DNA of 64,000 nucleotides from Liolophura sinensis. Taxonomy: Eukaryota > Mollusca > Polyplacophora > Chitonida > Chitonidae. Positions within the stretch are counted from its first letter, which is position 1. The number at the start of each line of letters is the position of its first letter. The stretch lies in NCBI RefSeq assembly GCF_032854445.1, contig NC_088304.1, positions 21,031,704 through 21,095,703 of the forward strand, in the 5' to 3' direction. Below the pieces are notes generated by a model, which was given only the letters and a program-made list of their open reading frames with translations, was not told the origin of the DNA and searched no databases. This document shows, in pieces, positions 1 through 11,543 of the stretch. The position numbers and the translations under genes were made by a program.

Positions 1-420
1 ATGGCTCCATTGTTAACCAATTGTCTATGTGTGTAAATCGGCAGGGTTACCATTACGTGTGACCGCTCAGTGTAACATTTGTGCACGTGTGACCATTATT
101 TCAGCTGACTTTAAATTATCTCTGAACTCATACTCCAGTATCCTTTAATACAACTTTAAGGTATGACTCATTTACTTTTCAAAACAATGTAGAATTTAAG
201 CACTTTTTTCAGCATTACAAATTCTGGATGAAATTACTCAAAATAAGTAAGTCCAACACGAAGCATTTAGAAATACATTGTCGAGAATAATGTCAGATGT
301 TATTCATTTGATTGTTGTCAAATATTTCAATTCCACTGTGATTTTACCATGCACTGGGCTAAAACAGTTCATTGCCGTTGGTCAACACAAACCAAACGAT
401 GTTATGCTTCTTAGTCAATC
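1..420 (-). repeat. Left-edge copy of the bHLH upstream block
   Basis: This stretch aligns by eye with 3540-3960 and 8990-9330. Those are the regions immediately upstream, for minus-strand genes, of bHLH-1 and of the bHLH pseudogene. Shared landmarks in order are ACCGCTC, a TTATTTCAGCTGA motif with a CAGCTG E-box at 102-107, and later a stretch reading GTTATTCATTTGATTGTTG. In the other copies the E-box lies 231-285 bp before the start codon. A further bHLH gene or relic is therefore expected just left of the window. There is no coding sequence here. Confidence 0.6.
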
Positions 421-2271
421 AGCCTTGCACTGTATGTAAATCAAGAAAGATAGATTTTTTTTACAGTGTTGCAGGATTTTATCTGCGAGCCATTTCCATG
501 GGGCTGATTAACTTTTGGCTCCTAAAAATCTGGTATATACCTGAGAGGTTTTCTTAATATAGATACTCATTTAATAAATATGTATTGAGGTGATTATTTA
601 ATAATTCCTTTTATGTTCATTTGGATTTGAATTATCATTGGTAAATATATACAACCAGCTATATTAACGTACTTGCATTACACACGCAGTGAATTCCAGA
701 CTCATAAAAATTGGCAATCATCACACAAATATAACTACAGGATATACAATGAGCACCCATTATATCAGATTTATTAAACGAATGGTGTAATTTTCTATTT
801 GTTCGGAGCCTTTGGCTAGTAACAAAAGAAAACTACATCACTGTTAATTACGAATTCAATCTCATACCGTGTTCGATGTGGAAAAAAGAATGAACTAGAT
901 CTAAGATCTAATTTTGAGATAGGCCTACACCAGTTGCAGACGAATAAATACACACCAGACAACCTTTTGGTGCTCTACAAAGAAGTAAAGTCAGTTTGTA
1001 AGTGTTTAGTTTCGCTAAAATCTGATACTGAGGCATACTACTGTCGTTGACGCCTGACGCAGTGAAGGTTCAACTCGTGTTTGCGAATACCTTCTTTTAG
1101 GCGTGTACAGTTTGAAACATTTCCTTCCTTTCACAAACCTTGGCTTTTTTTACATTTCATGAAGATAAATTATATTCTCATCCAGTGTACCAAGATCTTA
1201 ACCACTTTGGGAACAAGAAACCGCTATCAGGGTGTAGTAAGTGGTCGTCAGCTTGTTTATTGTTTTTTTCACGGCAACAAACAACAGAAGTAGTCTGGTA
1301 TGCAATTGTACTTTTTCATTGAATAAGTTTCTCGATAAAAGTTCAGTTGACTAATCAAAATTTCGGGTAACTATATAACAAGTGGTGTATTAAAAATTTA
1401 CATCACTATTCTTTTATAGCTGAAACGGGCAAATTATCGGATAAAATACAAATATTTCCGTCTATATTCAATTTATAACTGTTACCTGAACGTACACAAA
1501 GCCATATGTTGCATGTAAATGTAAAAGTGTGACAATAATAGACTTAGACGCGCGATCAATATTATGTTAACCACAATAGATATGTCCGATTGTCACAAAA
1601 TTAAATGTCCAATTTGAGTCGATCTACAGAGTCAGGTAAGTGCCATGTCTGTCGATTAGGATTTATACATTTACCACTAGTAAACCATGAGAGACGTGCT
1701 ATGCATGTGTAACAAATGATACCGAACTGGGCCAAGTGGTTTTACATTCAAAGCCTTGATAAAAATCAGAACCTGGCGTGAGAGAATCACGAGGTGTTAT
1801 ATCTATCATGTGTCAAATGCTTAAAGAGACACGGGCTGGCGATATCTTTATCATGTATGGAGTCTTATACGTAATTTTGGTACAATCTACATGTACAGCC
1901 TCGACGGTAAAGCGTTGGTTGACATGGAGACCCTGACATTTCGGTGGCCATCTGTGTGAGTCCACGTGAAGGCTAACACAAAGTCTTACAGAGAGTTACC
2001 AATTGAATTTAATTTTGTGATCCCTTTCAGTCACCTATAGACTCTGTTGTTGTCTAATTCGTGTACGCAAAACACCGTCATAGTCAATGACTTATCCTGC
2101 ATGTCGATTAAAGGGTTGTTTATTTTCTTAGAAATAAAACCATCATTAAACGAGCATGATGCCTATAATAGATAGCATATCAGCAAATCTCGAAACATTC
2201 GAACGTGCCACTTTGTTTTACATTGTTTTGAGGTAAAGCAATTGTAAACAAAACAATGTTTTTTATTTCGT
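421..2271. other. No gene seen
   Basis: AT-rich sequence with only short, unconvincing open frames and no recognisable domain, SINE or transposon. It lies downstream of bHLH-1 (minus strand). Possible E-boxes and simple A/T tracts are present but nothing supports a gene. Confidence 0.5.
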
Positions 2272-2277
2272 GCATGA
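2272..2277 (-). terminator. Candidate polyadenylation signal of bHLH-1
   Basis: AATAAA on the minus strand, 226 bp past the bHLH-1 stop codon. The two plus-strand paralogues have AATAAA at nearly the same distance (about 195 bp), which makes this plausible. The hexamer alone is weak evidence in AT-rich DNA. Confidence 0.35.
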
Positions 2278-2502
2278 CAAAGTAGTCACAACTTTTTATG
2301 CATAAAATACAAACTCAAAATAAAACGCAATAGAAGGGATACATGTTATCACATAACAAACATTTTTGGCTATTACTTTGCCATCAGCTGACGACTATAC
2401 ATGCATACAGCAATGTGTTACACAAAGACGCACTTTCTATATCGTTAAGTATTAAAAAAAAACCCCACCAAAGTGCTATAGATAAATCATCTGGTCCTAG
2501 GG

Positions 2503-3348
2503 CTACACAGGAACACCAATATGTTTTCCGTCAAGTATCACGTGGTCGGGATGTTGTCCATTCAGCACGTCAGAGAGGAAGCCGATGTACGTGACGGCTA
2601 ACCTGAGCGTCTCCAGTCTGGTCAATTCTGTTTCATAAGTAAACGTGGGCACGTTTTCCTTGAGGTTTTGGAAGGCTGCTTTCAGGCCTTCTATCCGTTT
2701 TCTCTCCCTGAGCGTGGCTGCTTTCCTCTGAGATGATGTCTGTGGCTTCCTCTTTTTGACTCTCTTTGTCCTTGACTTTATTTCGTGGGTCGGACTGGAG
2801 ACATTCTGGGTACATGTATCTGGTGCACAAGTAATCTCTACGGAATTTGCTTTGCAGCATGTGGACATCTGGTGATTGGAGATGTTATCAGGGTAAGATA
2901 CAGGAGGTAATCTGTCTAGCCATGATTCCAAGGGTTGGAGTGATGACACAATTTCCGGACCAGTGATCCTCGACGTCTTGCAATTGTCCCGACTAAAATT
3001 TCTTTCTGGAGACTGACTCGACTTTCTTTTTCGACCACAGCGTTTTGTTTTTAAAGTATCATTTGTATCCAGCAGTTGTCTATCCGAGCTAAAACCATCG
3101 ACTTCATCAGCAAATAACCATCTGTTAAAATCTGCCGTCATCTCGTAGGATTGTGGTTCACAGGTGTGAAAGACATCCTCATTTTGATCTGTTATTCCTG
3201 CAAAACATTCTTTTTGACAGAACTGCCGTTGAGGGCAACACTTTTCTTCTGTGTAATGAGTTACACATCTGTCTTGAGGGAACAGCTCTTCGTCATTTTC
3301 TGTCCACAAATAGTTCACTGTCAAATGAGCTGAACTGTGAGCATCCAT
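2503..3348 (-). CDS. bHLH-1: basic helix-loop-helix transcription factor (Fer3/PTF1-like domain)
   Basis: Intronless gene of 281 codons. The bHLH domain is at about residues 208-262. Its basic part reads RKAATLRERKR, keeping the Glu and Arg residues that contact an E-box, followed by helix 1, the loop VPTFTYE, and helix 2 with LTRLETLRLAVTYIGFLSDVL. The loop and helix 2 most resemble the Fer3-like/PTF1A group of the Atonal superfamily. A lysine/arginine-rich patch (about 191-203) and GRKRK (105-109) are likely nuclear-localisation signals. The first 190 residues are unlike anything I recognise. The start is chosen because the ATG has a good context (CCCATGG), gives exactly the same 281-residue length as the two paralogues, and lies 67 bp after a TATA box. 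It should act in the nucleus as a DNA-binding regulator, probably with an E-protein partner (family knowledge). It is the most diverged of the three intact copies. Confidence 0.85.
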   Translation of the reverse strand: MDAHSSAHLTVNYLWTENDEELFPQDRCVTHYTEEKCCPQRQFCQKECFAGITDQNEDVFHTCEPQSYEMTADFNRWLFADEVDGFSSDRQLLDTNDTLKTKRCGRKRKSSQSPERNFSRDNCKTSRITGPEIVSSLQPLESWLDRLPPVSYPDNISNHQMSTCCKANSVEITCAPDTCTQNVSSPTHEIKSRTKRVKKRKPQTSSQRKAATLRERKRIEGLKAAFQNLKENVPTFTYETELTRLETLRLAVTYIGFLSDVLNGQHPDHVILDGKHIGVPV

Positions 3349-3414
3349 GGGTCAGGTATGGTGTTTACGTTATGTTGAATGAGAACATTTGATACTCAGC
3401 TGAGAAATGCATCC

Positions 3415-3421
3415 ATTTATA
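3415..3421 (-). promoter_or_regulatory. TATA box of bHLH-1
   Basis: TATAAAT on the minus strand within ACATGTATAAATGG, 67 bp before the ATG. The same ACATGTATAAATGG context sits at the same distance before bHLH-2 and bHLH-3. In the pseudogene at 8488-8841 the matching position has decayed to a TTTGTACGTG-like sequence. Confidence 0.7.
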
Positions 3422-3429
3422 CATGTATA

Positions 3430-3960
3430 CTGGTTCTTGTCGCCACAACATCAAAGGTATCGTCAAAAAAGACAGGCAGATTGTACCACCTGAGGCTCAG
3501 CTGGACTTTCTTTGGGTCTTCAATTGTCTATTGTCAGCCAATCCTCTGTGAGGCTTAATCTTCAATGTGTCCACAGTAAGCGCTACATGTTACCGCTCGA
3601 TATAAAAGTTTGTGCGCTGGTGACTGTTATTTCAGCTGATTATAAGGTATCCGTATATAATGATCTCATCTTTTAGCTTTGGATACATCAATGTACGATC
3701 AGTGTTGACTGATTTCAAGAACGATTATACAATTTAACAATTTTGTCCAACACTTCAAATAATCGATAAAAATGATCAAAATTCGTAAAGCCAATTTATT
3801 CATTTCACCATTAGAGAAGGTGCTGAGAAAAACGCCAGAAATTATTCATTTGATTGTTGTCTAATTTTTCACTCTACCGTGGACGTTTTTTTATGGCTTA
3901 TGGAAAAGAGAGTGTCCAGGGTAAACCATTGGTATTTGGCAAGACACTCAGAAACTTTCT
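3430..3960 (-). promoter_or_regulatory. Upstream module of bHLH-1 with conserved E-box
   Basis: Repeated upstream of bHLH-1, the bHLH pseudogene (8880-9330) and, in reverse orientation with its gene, bHLH-2 (11240-11440). A copy is also at 1-420. It contains an inverted CCAAT (ATTGGCTGACAAT on the gene strand) and an E-box CAGCTG at 3633-3638, 285 bp before the ATG. Conservation of the CAGCTG core among diverged paralogues makes it a candidate regulatory site, possibly autoregulatory because the product is itself a bHLH factor (inference). Confidence 0.5.
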
Positions 3961-4389
3961 GTGTAACCTACATACACACTAGGTAAGTTCGTGAAGAATG
4001 CATGTGGTGTTCTAACGTTTGGTAGTCAACGGAAATCAAGACATCACAAACATAGGGAGAGCTATATTACAGGCGGGGGGCATCATATTACTCGTCATAT
4101 CTGGGCACGTAGCTGCCGATAGCCTTTTCAGTTTTACGCTTAATCATACATTTAATTTACTCAGTCACCGAAACAAAAATTGAGCCGTCAGTTGGTTTAC
4201 ACTAAGCGCAATAACATCGAAAACACATGGTTTTTAGTTGACACTTGAATCGAAAGAAATGGCATCAGTTCAGGCTGTTTACATCGTAACGGGTATAACA
4301 TAACGTGTATTAGTCTTTAATGCCGTTTTTCTTTAAAAAATCGCCCAGAGAAAAACTGAGCAATCCAGTAATTTATCCTGAGAACATAA

Positions 4390-4575
4390 ATATCATCAAA
4401 GGTTATGGACAAAACAGACAGGCAGATTGCAGAGCCCTAGGCTCAGCAGGACATTGATTGGCTTATCATGAGGGCAATTGTTAGTCAATCATATCCGTGT
4501 AACCAATTCTCAAGTTCGACCGATAATGTAAAGGTCTTTTTTTTAAGAGCATTTATTATTTCAGCCTAACGACTT
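4390..4575 (-). repeat. Second, partial copy of the bHLH upstream module
   Basis: Begins with a stretch containing ATCAAAGGTTATGGACAA and AGACAGGCAGATTGCAGA, then AGGCTCAGC, an ATTGG box and a TTATTATTTCAG end. The same modules occur at 3430-3650, 8880-9090, 9850-10040, 10700-10840 and 11310-11430. Each gene therefore has two copies of the module, the outer one some 600-950 bp further away. Confidence 0.5.
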
Positions 4576-5902
4576 CAACAAATTTCATTGTATATACTTT
4601 CAACGTCCCACGATAACTATGAAGATAGACTGGAACTATTCTACAGAGTGATAATATACTTGTCACAAAGCCATTCTGCAATGGGTGCTTTTCTGTGATA
4701 TTCATTGTGTCTTCGGAGAAACACTGACAACTTGTTATTTGTGATGAAAGAAATACAGCATATATAGTGCAAGCAGAGCAGCGACGACAGTGTGATAATT
4801 CGCCTGATAATAGGAAAATTATCGCACTAATTCGTGCTGCTATCGTGAGCATTGCAGTCTATGTATTTTTGATAATCATTAATGTACACTTTTAATAAAA
4901 AAGTACGTATTGTTGTACACATCTAGCTGGGTGTAAATTGCTCGTACCAGGGAACCTAGGTTTAGAGTAAGCCAGATGACTAACCTTTTTTTCTCTCTAT
5001 ACAAATTATACAGATATACATGTATATGTCTGTGTTTTTTTGTTAGACATTGGGGCTATATTTACTGGTTGACAACATAAGAAAATAAGGTATACCAGTG
5101 ATTAACTGCTCAGTGAACATAAGCCTGTATTAAACCTTATATTTATCTTATTTCAATATTCCAATGGTATATTTATAGGATGGACACATACAGTGGTATA
5201 AAAAATTCAGTAGAAAAAAACAAGCAACTTATATAACTGTCTTACCATAAACATGCGTTTCTTGATGTTCATGTACACCCCACCCGTGCATTGTCCTCAA
5301 TACTAGGTGATCAGTGACCTCCTTCAAGTACTAATCATGTCAGATGTTCTAAACTCATGTCTTGTCACTATAGCATGCATGGTTCTTTTACCACCGAGCT
5401 TAACATGGATAGTCTGATAAAACTTTGAAAATTCCTCTTTCATCAAAACGCCCCACGTTTGGTAATTTCTAAAGGATTCAAGTTGTGAACATTGTGTTTT
5501 CTGTGCTTATTTGTACAGCAACAACTGAACTCTGACTATTCTAAGGTACAAACTAGATGTTATTCTAAACAAACACCCCTTTTAACTCAAGGGTTATATT
5601 ATTTGACAGTGCTGGAGATAGCACTAGAAATTTGTTAGGGCGTCGAAAAGATGTTTCCAGCCAATTAATGCCCTTTTTACAATAGATACCCACTATTTTA
5701 ACTTCAACGACATGTTGCTGTCTTTTTTAAGGTGTAGTAAGGGTCTTCGAAGCACCTATTAAGGCAAGGGTAAAAATTCTTTGACCCCAAGATAAATGTT
5801 TTGCAATGTTCTGTAACGTTATAAGGGGCGACATACCCCTGTAACACTAGGACACAACTGTTTCTGTCGCCTATCCCTGTAATGAGCTCTATTTGTCCTT
5901 TT

Positions 5903-5936
5903 ATTCTGTGCCACATGCGAGCATGTGGCACAGAAT
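5903..5936. repeat. 34-bp perfect palindrome
   Basis: Two 16-bp arms (ATTCTGTGCCACATGC and its exact reverse complement) separated by only GA. It stands alone in otherwise non-repetitive intergenic DNA. It can form a hairpin or cruciform and contains no recognisable transposon end. Confidence 0.8.
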
Positions 5937-7513
5937 GGGTGATGCGACATTTACGGGTATTTACGGTGCATAGGCATGGCTACTGGCTACTGGCTACTTA
6001 CGGCCTTACCAGGCTCCCAACCATGAACATGAAACCTTTTAAAATCTAACGCCTGTGAAAGGCAGTGTATGGATGAGATTTGTGACAACTTGCAAATACA
6101 TTGTACAGGTTCATGTGTTTAGCGCGTGTGAGATGCATATCTTAGTAATGGACATCTTAAATACTATCGACAACTTTGAAAGTAGCATTTTACTCATTTG
6201 CCCAGAACATTCCTTCCATCGAAAACTGAAGTGTGCTACTCTTTGCAGGATTCCGTCCTTATTTCCTACTGTCTTTTTCATTGGTGGTTTGTGAGGTTTT
6301 GGGAACAGGCCTTATTAACTAGGAAAGTTTGTTTTGTTTGACGGCTAGTTTGCCATTATTTATGCGCAAATTATTAAGTACTGCTAATGATTTATTTTGG
6401 AACTTATTTTTACTTATAATTTGGTTTTGGTTTGCTTGGTATTGAAGGCTTTTTACCGTTCCCAGCTTGACGGGGTGAGGTACAAAAGTGACAACTAGCA
6501 TCACCGCAGTTTTTTTACCAAACTCTGCATAAGACATGGTGCAAGAGACGTGTAGTTTTGCTAGTATGTGAACATTTACATACACAGTTAAAACTAGAAT
6601 CCGGATGATAGAAATACCTCTCTTCCATTCCCCAAAATTTCCAGAAATAAAGGGAAGAAAACCTTAAAATAATTCACAGGGCGTCGTGTTCTTTAATTTG
6701 GCTTCATGTAGACTGTTCGTTTTACTTTCTTAGTGTGCACTGGTTGCACTACTGGTACATCCAGTTTGAAAAAATATAGCAATCAAACGTGTAAACATGT
6801 TGATCTTTTTCAGATGAATAAGATTCATTGCATTTTGCATGACGTGGCGTAAATTTGAAACCACTTTAAGATGTGACCTGAAATAATAAATATGTGTACC
6901 AAGGGGGTGCAATATGGACCATTTTTAGGTACATTAATCTTGAATACTTCTCGAGCCTTGGGACTGAGAGCCACACTTTTGATCGCTAGTGAGAATATCG
7001 GTCCACTGCTTGGGGTTAAGCCAAAGACAGTAATAGCTTGACGAGTAGGTCTAATTATGATCGAGCGAAGACATATGTTAAACAGATATGGTCGCCCCAA
7101 ATTGGGATTTTGAAAACAAATTCTAATTGTGAGTATTAACAAAGTTTGAAAGTTTTTTCATGAACTAAATCACTCACATTGAAATAATAAAAATTCATTG
7201 ATTATGTGGCTTGTACAAGTTAGCAGACGTCCTGCCGTTATTCCAATTCAACACAAATAGGGCGGGCCATTTTGCCTCATTAATATTCATATGAGCAACG
7301 TTCGGAAATTTCCATGACCAACGAGGTACAGTACGTGAGGGCGACAGAAACAGTGGAGGTGTAATCTTGCTATCCTTCCTACTCGATCGATGTTGCTCCC
7401 TCGAAGTATTATACCATAACATAACACTCTACCATAACTGTTTTCTGTCTTTAGCCTACTCAGCGACCAAAAGTTCTGGGGACTGGACTATATCTTTTCT
7501 AGCCTACAATTTT

Positions 7514-7646
7514 TTTCTTTCTTTCACAAAACATATTTGACCCTAATGATTTTGGTCGTCTGTTTTGTTTTCTTTCACAAAACATATTTGACCCTAATGA
7601 TGTTGGGGGTCCGTTTTGTTTGTTTTTTTTTTTTTTTTTTTTTTTA
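7514..7646. repeat. Short tandem duplication followed by a T-tract
   Basis: A segment containing TTTCTTTCACAAAACATATT and GACCCTAATGAT is present twice in direct orientation about 57 bp apart. It is followed by a run of more than 20 T. It is probably replication slippage and no function is evident. Confidence 0.7.
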
Positions 7647-8487
7647 CGGACCAAATTTGGCTTGGTTGCAGTGACCCGATTCTTCTATCAGTGCAGAACA
7701 AGACCATAACAATAGACTTTACAGCTAAGCCATAGAGCAGTGTGTATCTTGAACAGCTGCAGTCAAAGCGCGGTTGAGGTACCTATATTTGTATTCGAAA
7801 TTATCCAGAAACAACAAGTTTAAAATTGGAATTGGGTGAATCTATACCTCGAACCAGATATGCGTACAACATCCATCCACGAAAAGTACCAAAGTAGGAC
7901 GGATTCATGCAACGAATTTCTTCCTTGTATCAGTGAATAAGAGTGTGATGAGAATAGTGTAGTCGAGAAAAGTCATTTGGGTAAATGTAATGATGAAAAC
8001 TGTATAAGCATAGTTTGATTTGAGGATTAGAAGAATACGCACTTTTAACATTGATTCTATTGCTTCAGGGAGTCGTATCGTTGTGTCAAGTGGAATTGTT
8101 GTGACGGTCTTAAGTGGCATGTTTATGCCTGAAGAGAACGTGATCATTTTTATCATCGACAGATAGGTGTGAGCAAATAAGGTTCCGTTAAAGGCCAAAC
8201 CAACAATTGTTTTACGCCCGAAAGCCTGCCTGTAGCTTACGCGAACCTGTGAAAATATGGTGGGTAGAATGTTGTATCGATAAAATGTTCTGGTGACAGA
8301 GTAACCAGGAAAGTGTAAATAAATGTCCCACCCTCCTATGAAATTTTTTCCCTTTCAAATCACAAGGGCGATGTGGGACTTTTATAACTATAAATTCGAC
8401 AATTGCTAAAGCGCTCTATTTTTTGGAGGTCTGCCGTTAGTTTAATGTCGCGTTTCTACCCATAAAAATGCGAACGTGAAATCTATT

Positions 8488-8841
8488 TTACTGTTTCGAC
8501 GAAAATTTCTTTCTGGAGGCTGCCTCAAATTTCTGTTTCGCCTGCAGTGTTTTATCTCTGAAGAATCATTTCTCTTCGTGAGTTGTCTTTCCGATTTAAA
8601 ACCACCGTCTTCGTGAGGAAATGACGACCCGTTCAAATCTGCCGTCATCTGGCAGAATGGTAACGTAAACATGATAAAGACATCCTGAAGCTGGTTTGTT
8701 AATAGAGCGAAACCTTCTTCTACCTGCCATTGAGGTTGAGAGCAAAAGTGTTCTTCTATATGAGTTGTGGATCTGTTCTGGGATAAAAAGTCTTCATTAT
8801 TTTCTGTTCACTGTCAAGTGGGCCGAACTGTGGCCACCCAT
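8488..8841 (-). pseudogene. bHLH pseudogene, 5' half only
   Basis: Reading the minus strand from the ATG at 8841, the start matches bHLH-1 (HSSAHLTVN), then hits stops after about 14 codons. Homology continues in shifted frames. The segment CQMTADLNGSSFPHEDGGF through PERNFRRN matches residues about 68-122 of the paralogues. Homology ends near 8488, so the nuclear-localisation patch and the entire bHLH domain are missing. The degraded TATA and an intact upstream E-box module (CAGCTG at 9072-9077) lie on the right. The ORF at 8442-8672 is only the surviving open part and is not a gene. Confidence 0.8.
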
Positions 8842-8879
8842 GGCTGAACTATGGTGTTATGTTGAGTTCATCCATTTGT

Positions 8880-10040
8880 ACGTGTGCTCGTTGTTGTTGC
8901 CACATCGAAAAAGACAGGCAAATTGTAGGACCAGAGACTGTGCTGGCCACTGATTGACTGTTCACAGGTCCATTGATCGCCAATCGTTTTGGTGTCTTAA
9001 TCCCCAAAGTGTGGTTGGCTAGCTCTACGTGTGACCACTGAGTATTAAAGTCTGTGCACTGGTTATTACTTCAGCTGACTATAACGTGTCTCCATATAAG
9101 TTTCTGACTTTATATCCTAGTGTACTTTACTACGCAGTCTGTGTGTGACTGATTTACTTTTCGACAATGAATATACAATTTTTGTCTTGCATATCTAATG
9201 ATCGAGAAATTTAATCAAAACTCGTAAATAAAATTAGGTTATTTTCGCAAATGCATAACATTCCCGAGAACATTGCCAGATGTTATTCACGTGACTGTTC
9301 TTTATTAGGTTCACTTTCATCACGAGTCATTTTGATGGCTTGAGCATAGAAGAGGGTCATTGGTAAACCACCGAGCTTTCAAGGCCACTCACAAACCTTT
9401 AGTATAACATCTATAGTCTGGGGAAGAAGACATGTGGTCTTCGTGTAACACTTGACAGTCACTGGAAAGCAAAACATCATATACAGAGGCAGAACAATAT
9501 TTTACGTGATATGCATCTTTACGACTACGTGTATAAAATGTCATTATATTTTCACGTAACTGTCCAAAGGGTCTTAAGTTTTAATCACCTTTTTATTCTA
9601 ATCACTTAGCAAGAAAAAAAACTGAGGAATCCAGTAATTTATACTACATGTAATAAATATCCGTGACATTTGGTCCTCAACTGACATTTGACTCAAAAGG
9701 AAAAAAAAGTCAGAAGGAAGCGGAGAGCATCACTACAGATTGATTACATTTTAACGGGTCTTATATTAGCTACCAATGTAGCTTTAAACCTATGTTTACT
9801 TTAAATAATAATCCAGACACAAACTGAGCAATCCATTTTATACTAATATCAGCCATAACATCAAAGGTTATGGACAATAAGAAAGGCAGATTGCAGAACC
9901 GGAGGCTCAGCGGGAAATCGATTGGTTTATCAGGAGGCAATTGTCGACCAATTATATGCGTGTCTTAATCCTCATGTAATTCAGTATTTGCGGTGTATCT
10001 CAACGCTAAGTAAAATTTTGTGTTCTGCTAAACATTTATT
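8880..10040 (-). repeat. Duplicated upstream block of the bHLH pseudogene
   Basis: Parallels 3430-4570 in order and orientation: inner upstream module, CAGCTG E-box, a stretch with ATGTGGT and AGTCA-GGAAA-CAAAACATCA, and then the outer module at 9850-10040. Together with 8488-8841 it shows that a gene-plus-upstream block of at least 1.5 kb was duplicated in the same orientation. Confidence 0.6.
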
Positions 10041-10404
10041 ATTTCTGCATCCTGTGAAGCATCTAAAAGAAAACTACACCTAGACAAATGACCTGAACAT
10101 ATCTTAAATCGTGTCTGAAATCAACGCTTCTCAACAAAGTGTGACCGGCGTTCCAGTCTATTCATCGCAAATCCAATTTGCAAAACATCGTTCTACACAG
10201 CCCACGAAAGAACTAAAGTATACAGAATATCTTAAGGGCCCGTTAAAGAGAATTAAATTGAAGAATTTAATTTTTTGAAATGTTTTCATGGAAGACATAG
10301 AATACCTCGGCCAATAAAATTGCAGTATGTTGATTTTGTTTGAACAAATGTAATGAAATATTTCTAACAATCCATTCGAATCAATTTCACAAGAGTACCA
10401 TTTA

Positions 10405-10560
10405 AGTATGTTTATTTACAGTCAGAATAAAGACCTAACCGAAGTAAACTGACAAGAGGACGCATTTTTCCTCTTACCTCTGACCATTTGATAATTATCA
10501 CACTGTAGCCGCTGTTCTGGTTTTATTCTCCATGCCGCGAGCGTTTTAAAATGTGTAAAA
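10405..10560. repeat. Dispersed low-copy repeat, copy 1
   Basis: Contains CAGAATAAAGACC, GAAGTAAACTGACAAGA, TATCACACTGTAG and CTGGTTTTATTCTCCATGC. Related sequences in the same order occur at 62545-62730 and 63745-63890. It is an unidentified family with no coding potential. Confidence 0.5.
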
Positions 10561-10689
10561 GTTCTTGCAATTGATGGAATTGCACGTTTGACCACCAAAG
10601 TAAAGTACAGATTGAATATGTATTAATGTTAAAGCGTAAGATAATGTATCTGCAGATAGTTCACTGTAAGCCAGAACCAATGTTCACCA

Positions 10690-11446
10690 AGATGCTGCGT
10701 TTTACTGAACGACTACATGTGGATCTGACCCTGGCCACCTTGAGGATTACGACACAGAGGCGATTGGTTAACAGTGGACACTAGGGGGCCAGTCATCATC
10801 AGCTGAATATCGGCTTCTGCAATCTGCCTTCCTTTTTGACGATTTGACAATTAAGTTTGGATGTTCACAATGCGGCATGTACGACATTAAAAAAACATTC
10901 ACTGCTTCTTGGCTGAAAAAGAGTCTTGCTACGGTTTGGTGGAAATATTGCGGAAATGGTGATAAGCCACACTCATTCCATCAATTTAGTATGACATTAA
11001 GCAACGATCAGATAAACGCTGTATGGCATTGTGGGTGATTTATTGATAATGGTTATTTACTAAATTGAATTTAGGAAGTTTGTTTAAATTTCTCAAAATA
11101 TTCATTTTCCTGATCACACAGAATTGCCAGACAAAACTCTTTGAAGTGCATGTTCACGGTGTAAATATAAATTAGTCAAACATTGAATGAGTGTTAACGT
11201 ACACTTGGATATAAAGCAACATAATTATATAGATACTTTACAGGTACACTCAGCTGAAATAATAAGTACTGACCGGAGTGCAAGCTCTAGCTGAGCGGTC
11301 ACGTTTAGAACTTACTCTGGACACCTTGAGGATTAAGACACAGAGACGATTAGCTAACAATGGACTCCTGATGGTCCAATCAGTGTCCAGCTAAACCTCT
11401 GGGCTTACAATCTGCTTGTCTTTTTTGGAGATAACCTTTGATGTTG
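10690..11446 (+). promoter_or_regulatory. Upstream region of bHLH-2 with two module copies
   Basis: The outer module (10700-10840) and inner module (11310-11430) each carry CACCTTGAGGATTA, CACAGAG(A/G)CGATT and an AATCTGC(C/T)T element. These are reverse complements of the modules next to bHLH-1, as expected for a gene on the other strand. The conserved E-box CAGCTG is at 11251-11256, 288 bp before the bHLH-2 ATG, in the context TCAGCTGAAATAATA. The segment between the modules has no gene. Confidence 0.5.
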
Positions 11447-11470
11447 TTGCGACAAGAAATAGTGTACATG

Positions 11471-11477
11471 TATAAAT
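11471..11477 (+). promoter_or_regulatory. TATA box of bHLH-2
   Basis: TATAAAT in ACATGTATAAATGGG, 67 bp before the ATG. Position and context are shared with the paralogues. Confidence 0.7.
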
Positions 11478-11543
11478 GGGTGGATTACTCAGCTTTAGGT
11501 CAAACGCCTCCGACTCGGCAAATTGTTATCACCACATTTGACC

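Larger units (their letters stand above)
4576..8487. other. Intergenic, no gene seen
   Basis: No coding region is recognisable. Small structures inside are listed separately: a perfect palindrome at 5903-5936, a short direct duplication at 7514-7615, and a T-tract near 7620-7646. A dispersed motif with CGACGACAGTGTGATAA at 4786-4802 also occurs at 34388-34404 and, in relatives, near 10490 and 62690. It may be the end of an old transposon. Confidence 0.45.

Noticed and set aside
2343-2860. Open frames overlapping bHLH-1 (2343-2594 plus, 2633-2860 minus) and at 3151-3392 plus
   Set aside because: They are other-frame or antisense shadows of the bHLH-1 coding sequence.
7905-8198. 97-codon minus-strand frame
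   Set aside because: Hydrophobic and AT-driven, with no domain, paralogue or splice context.
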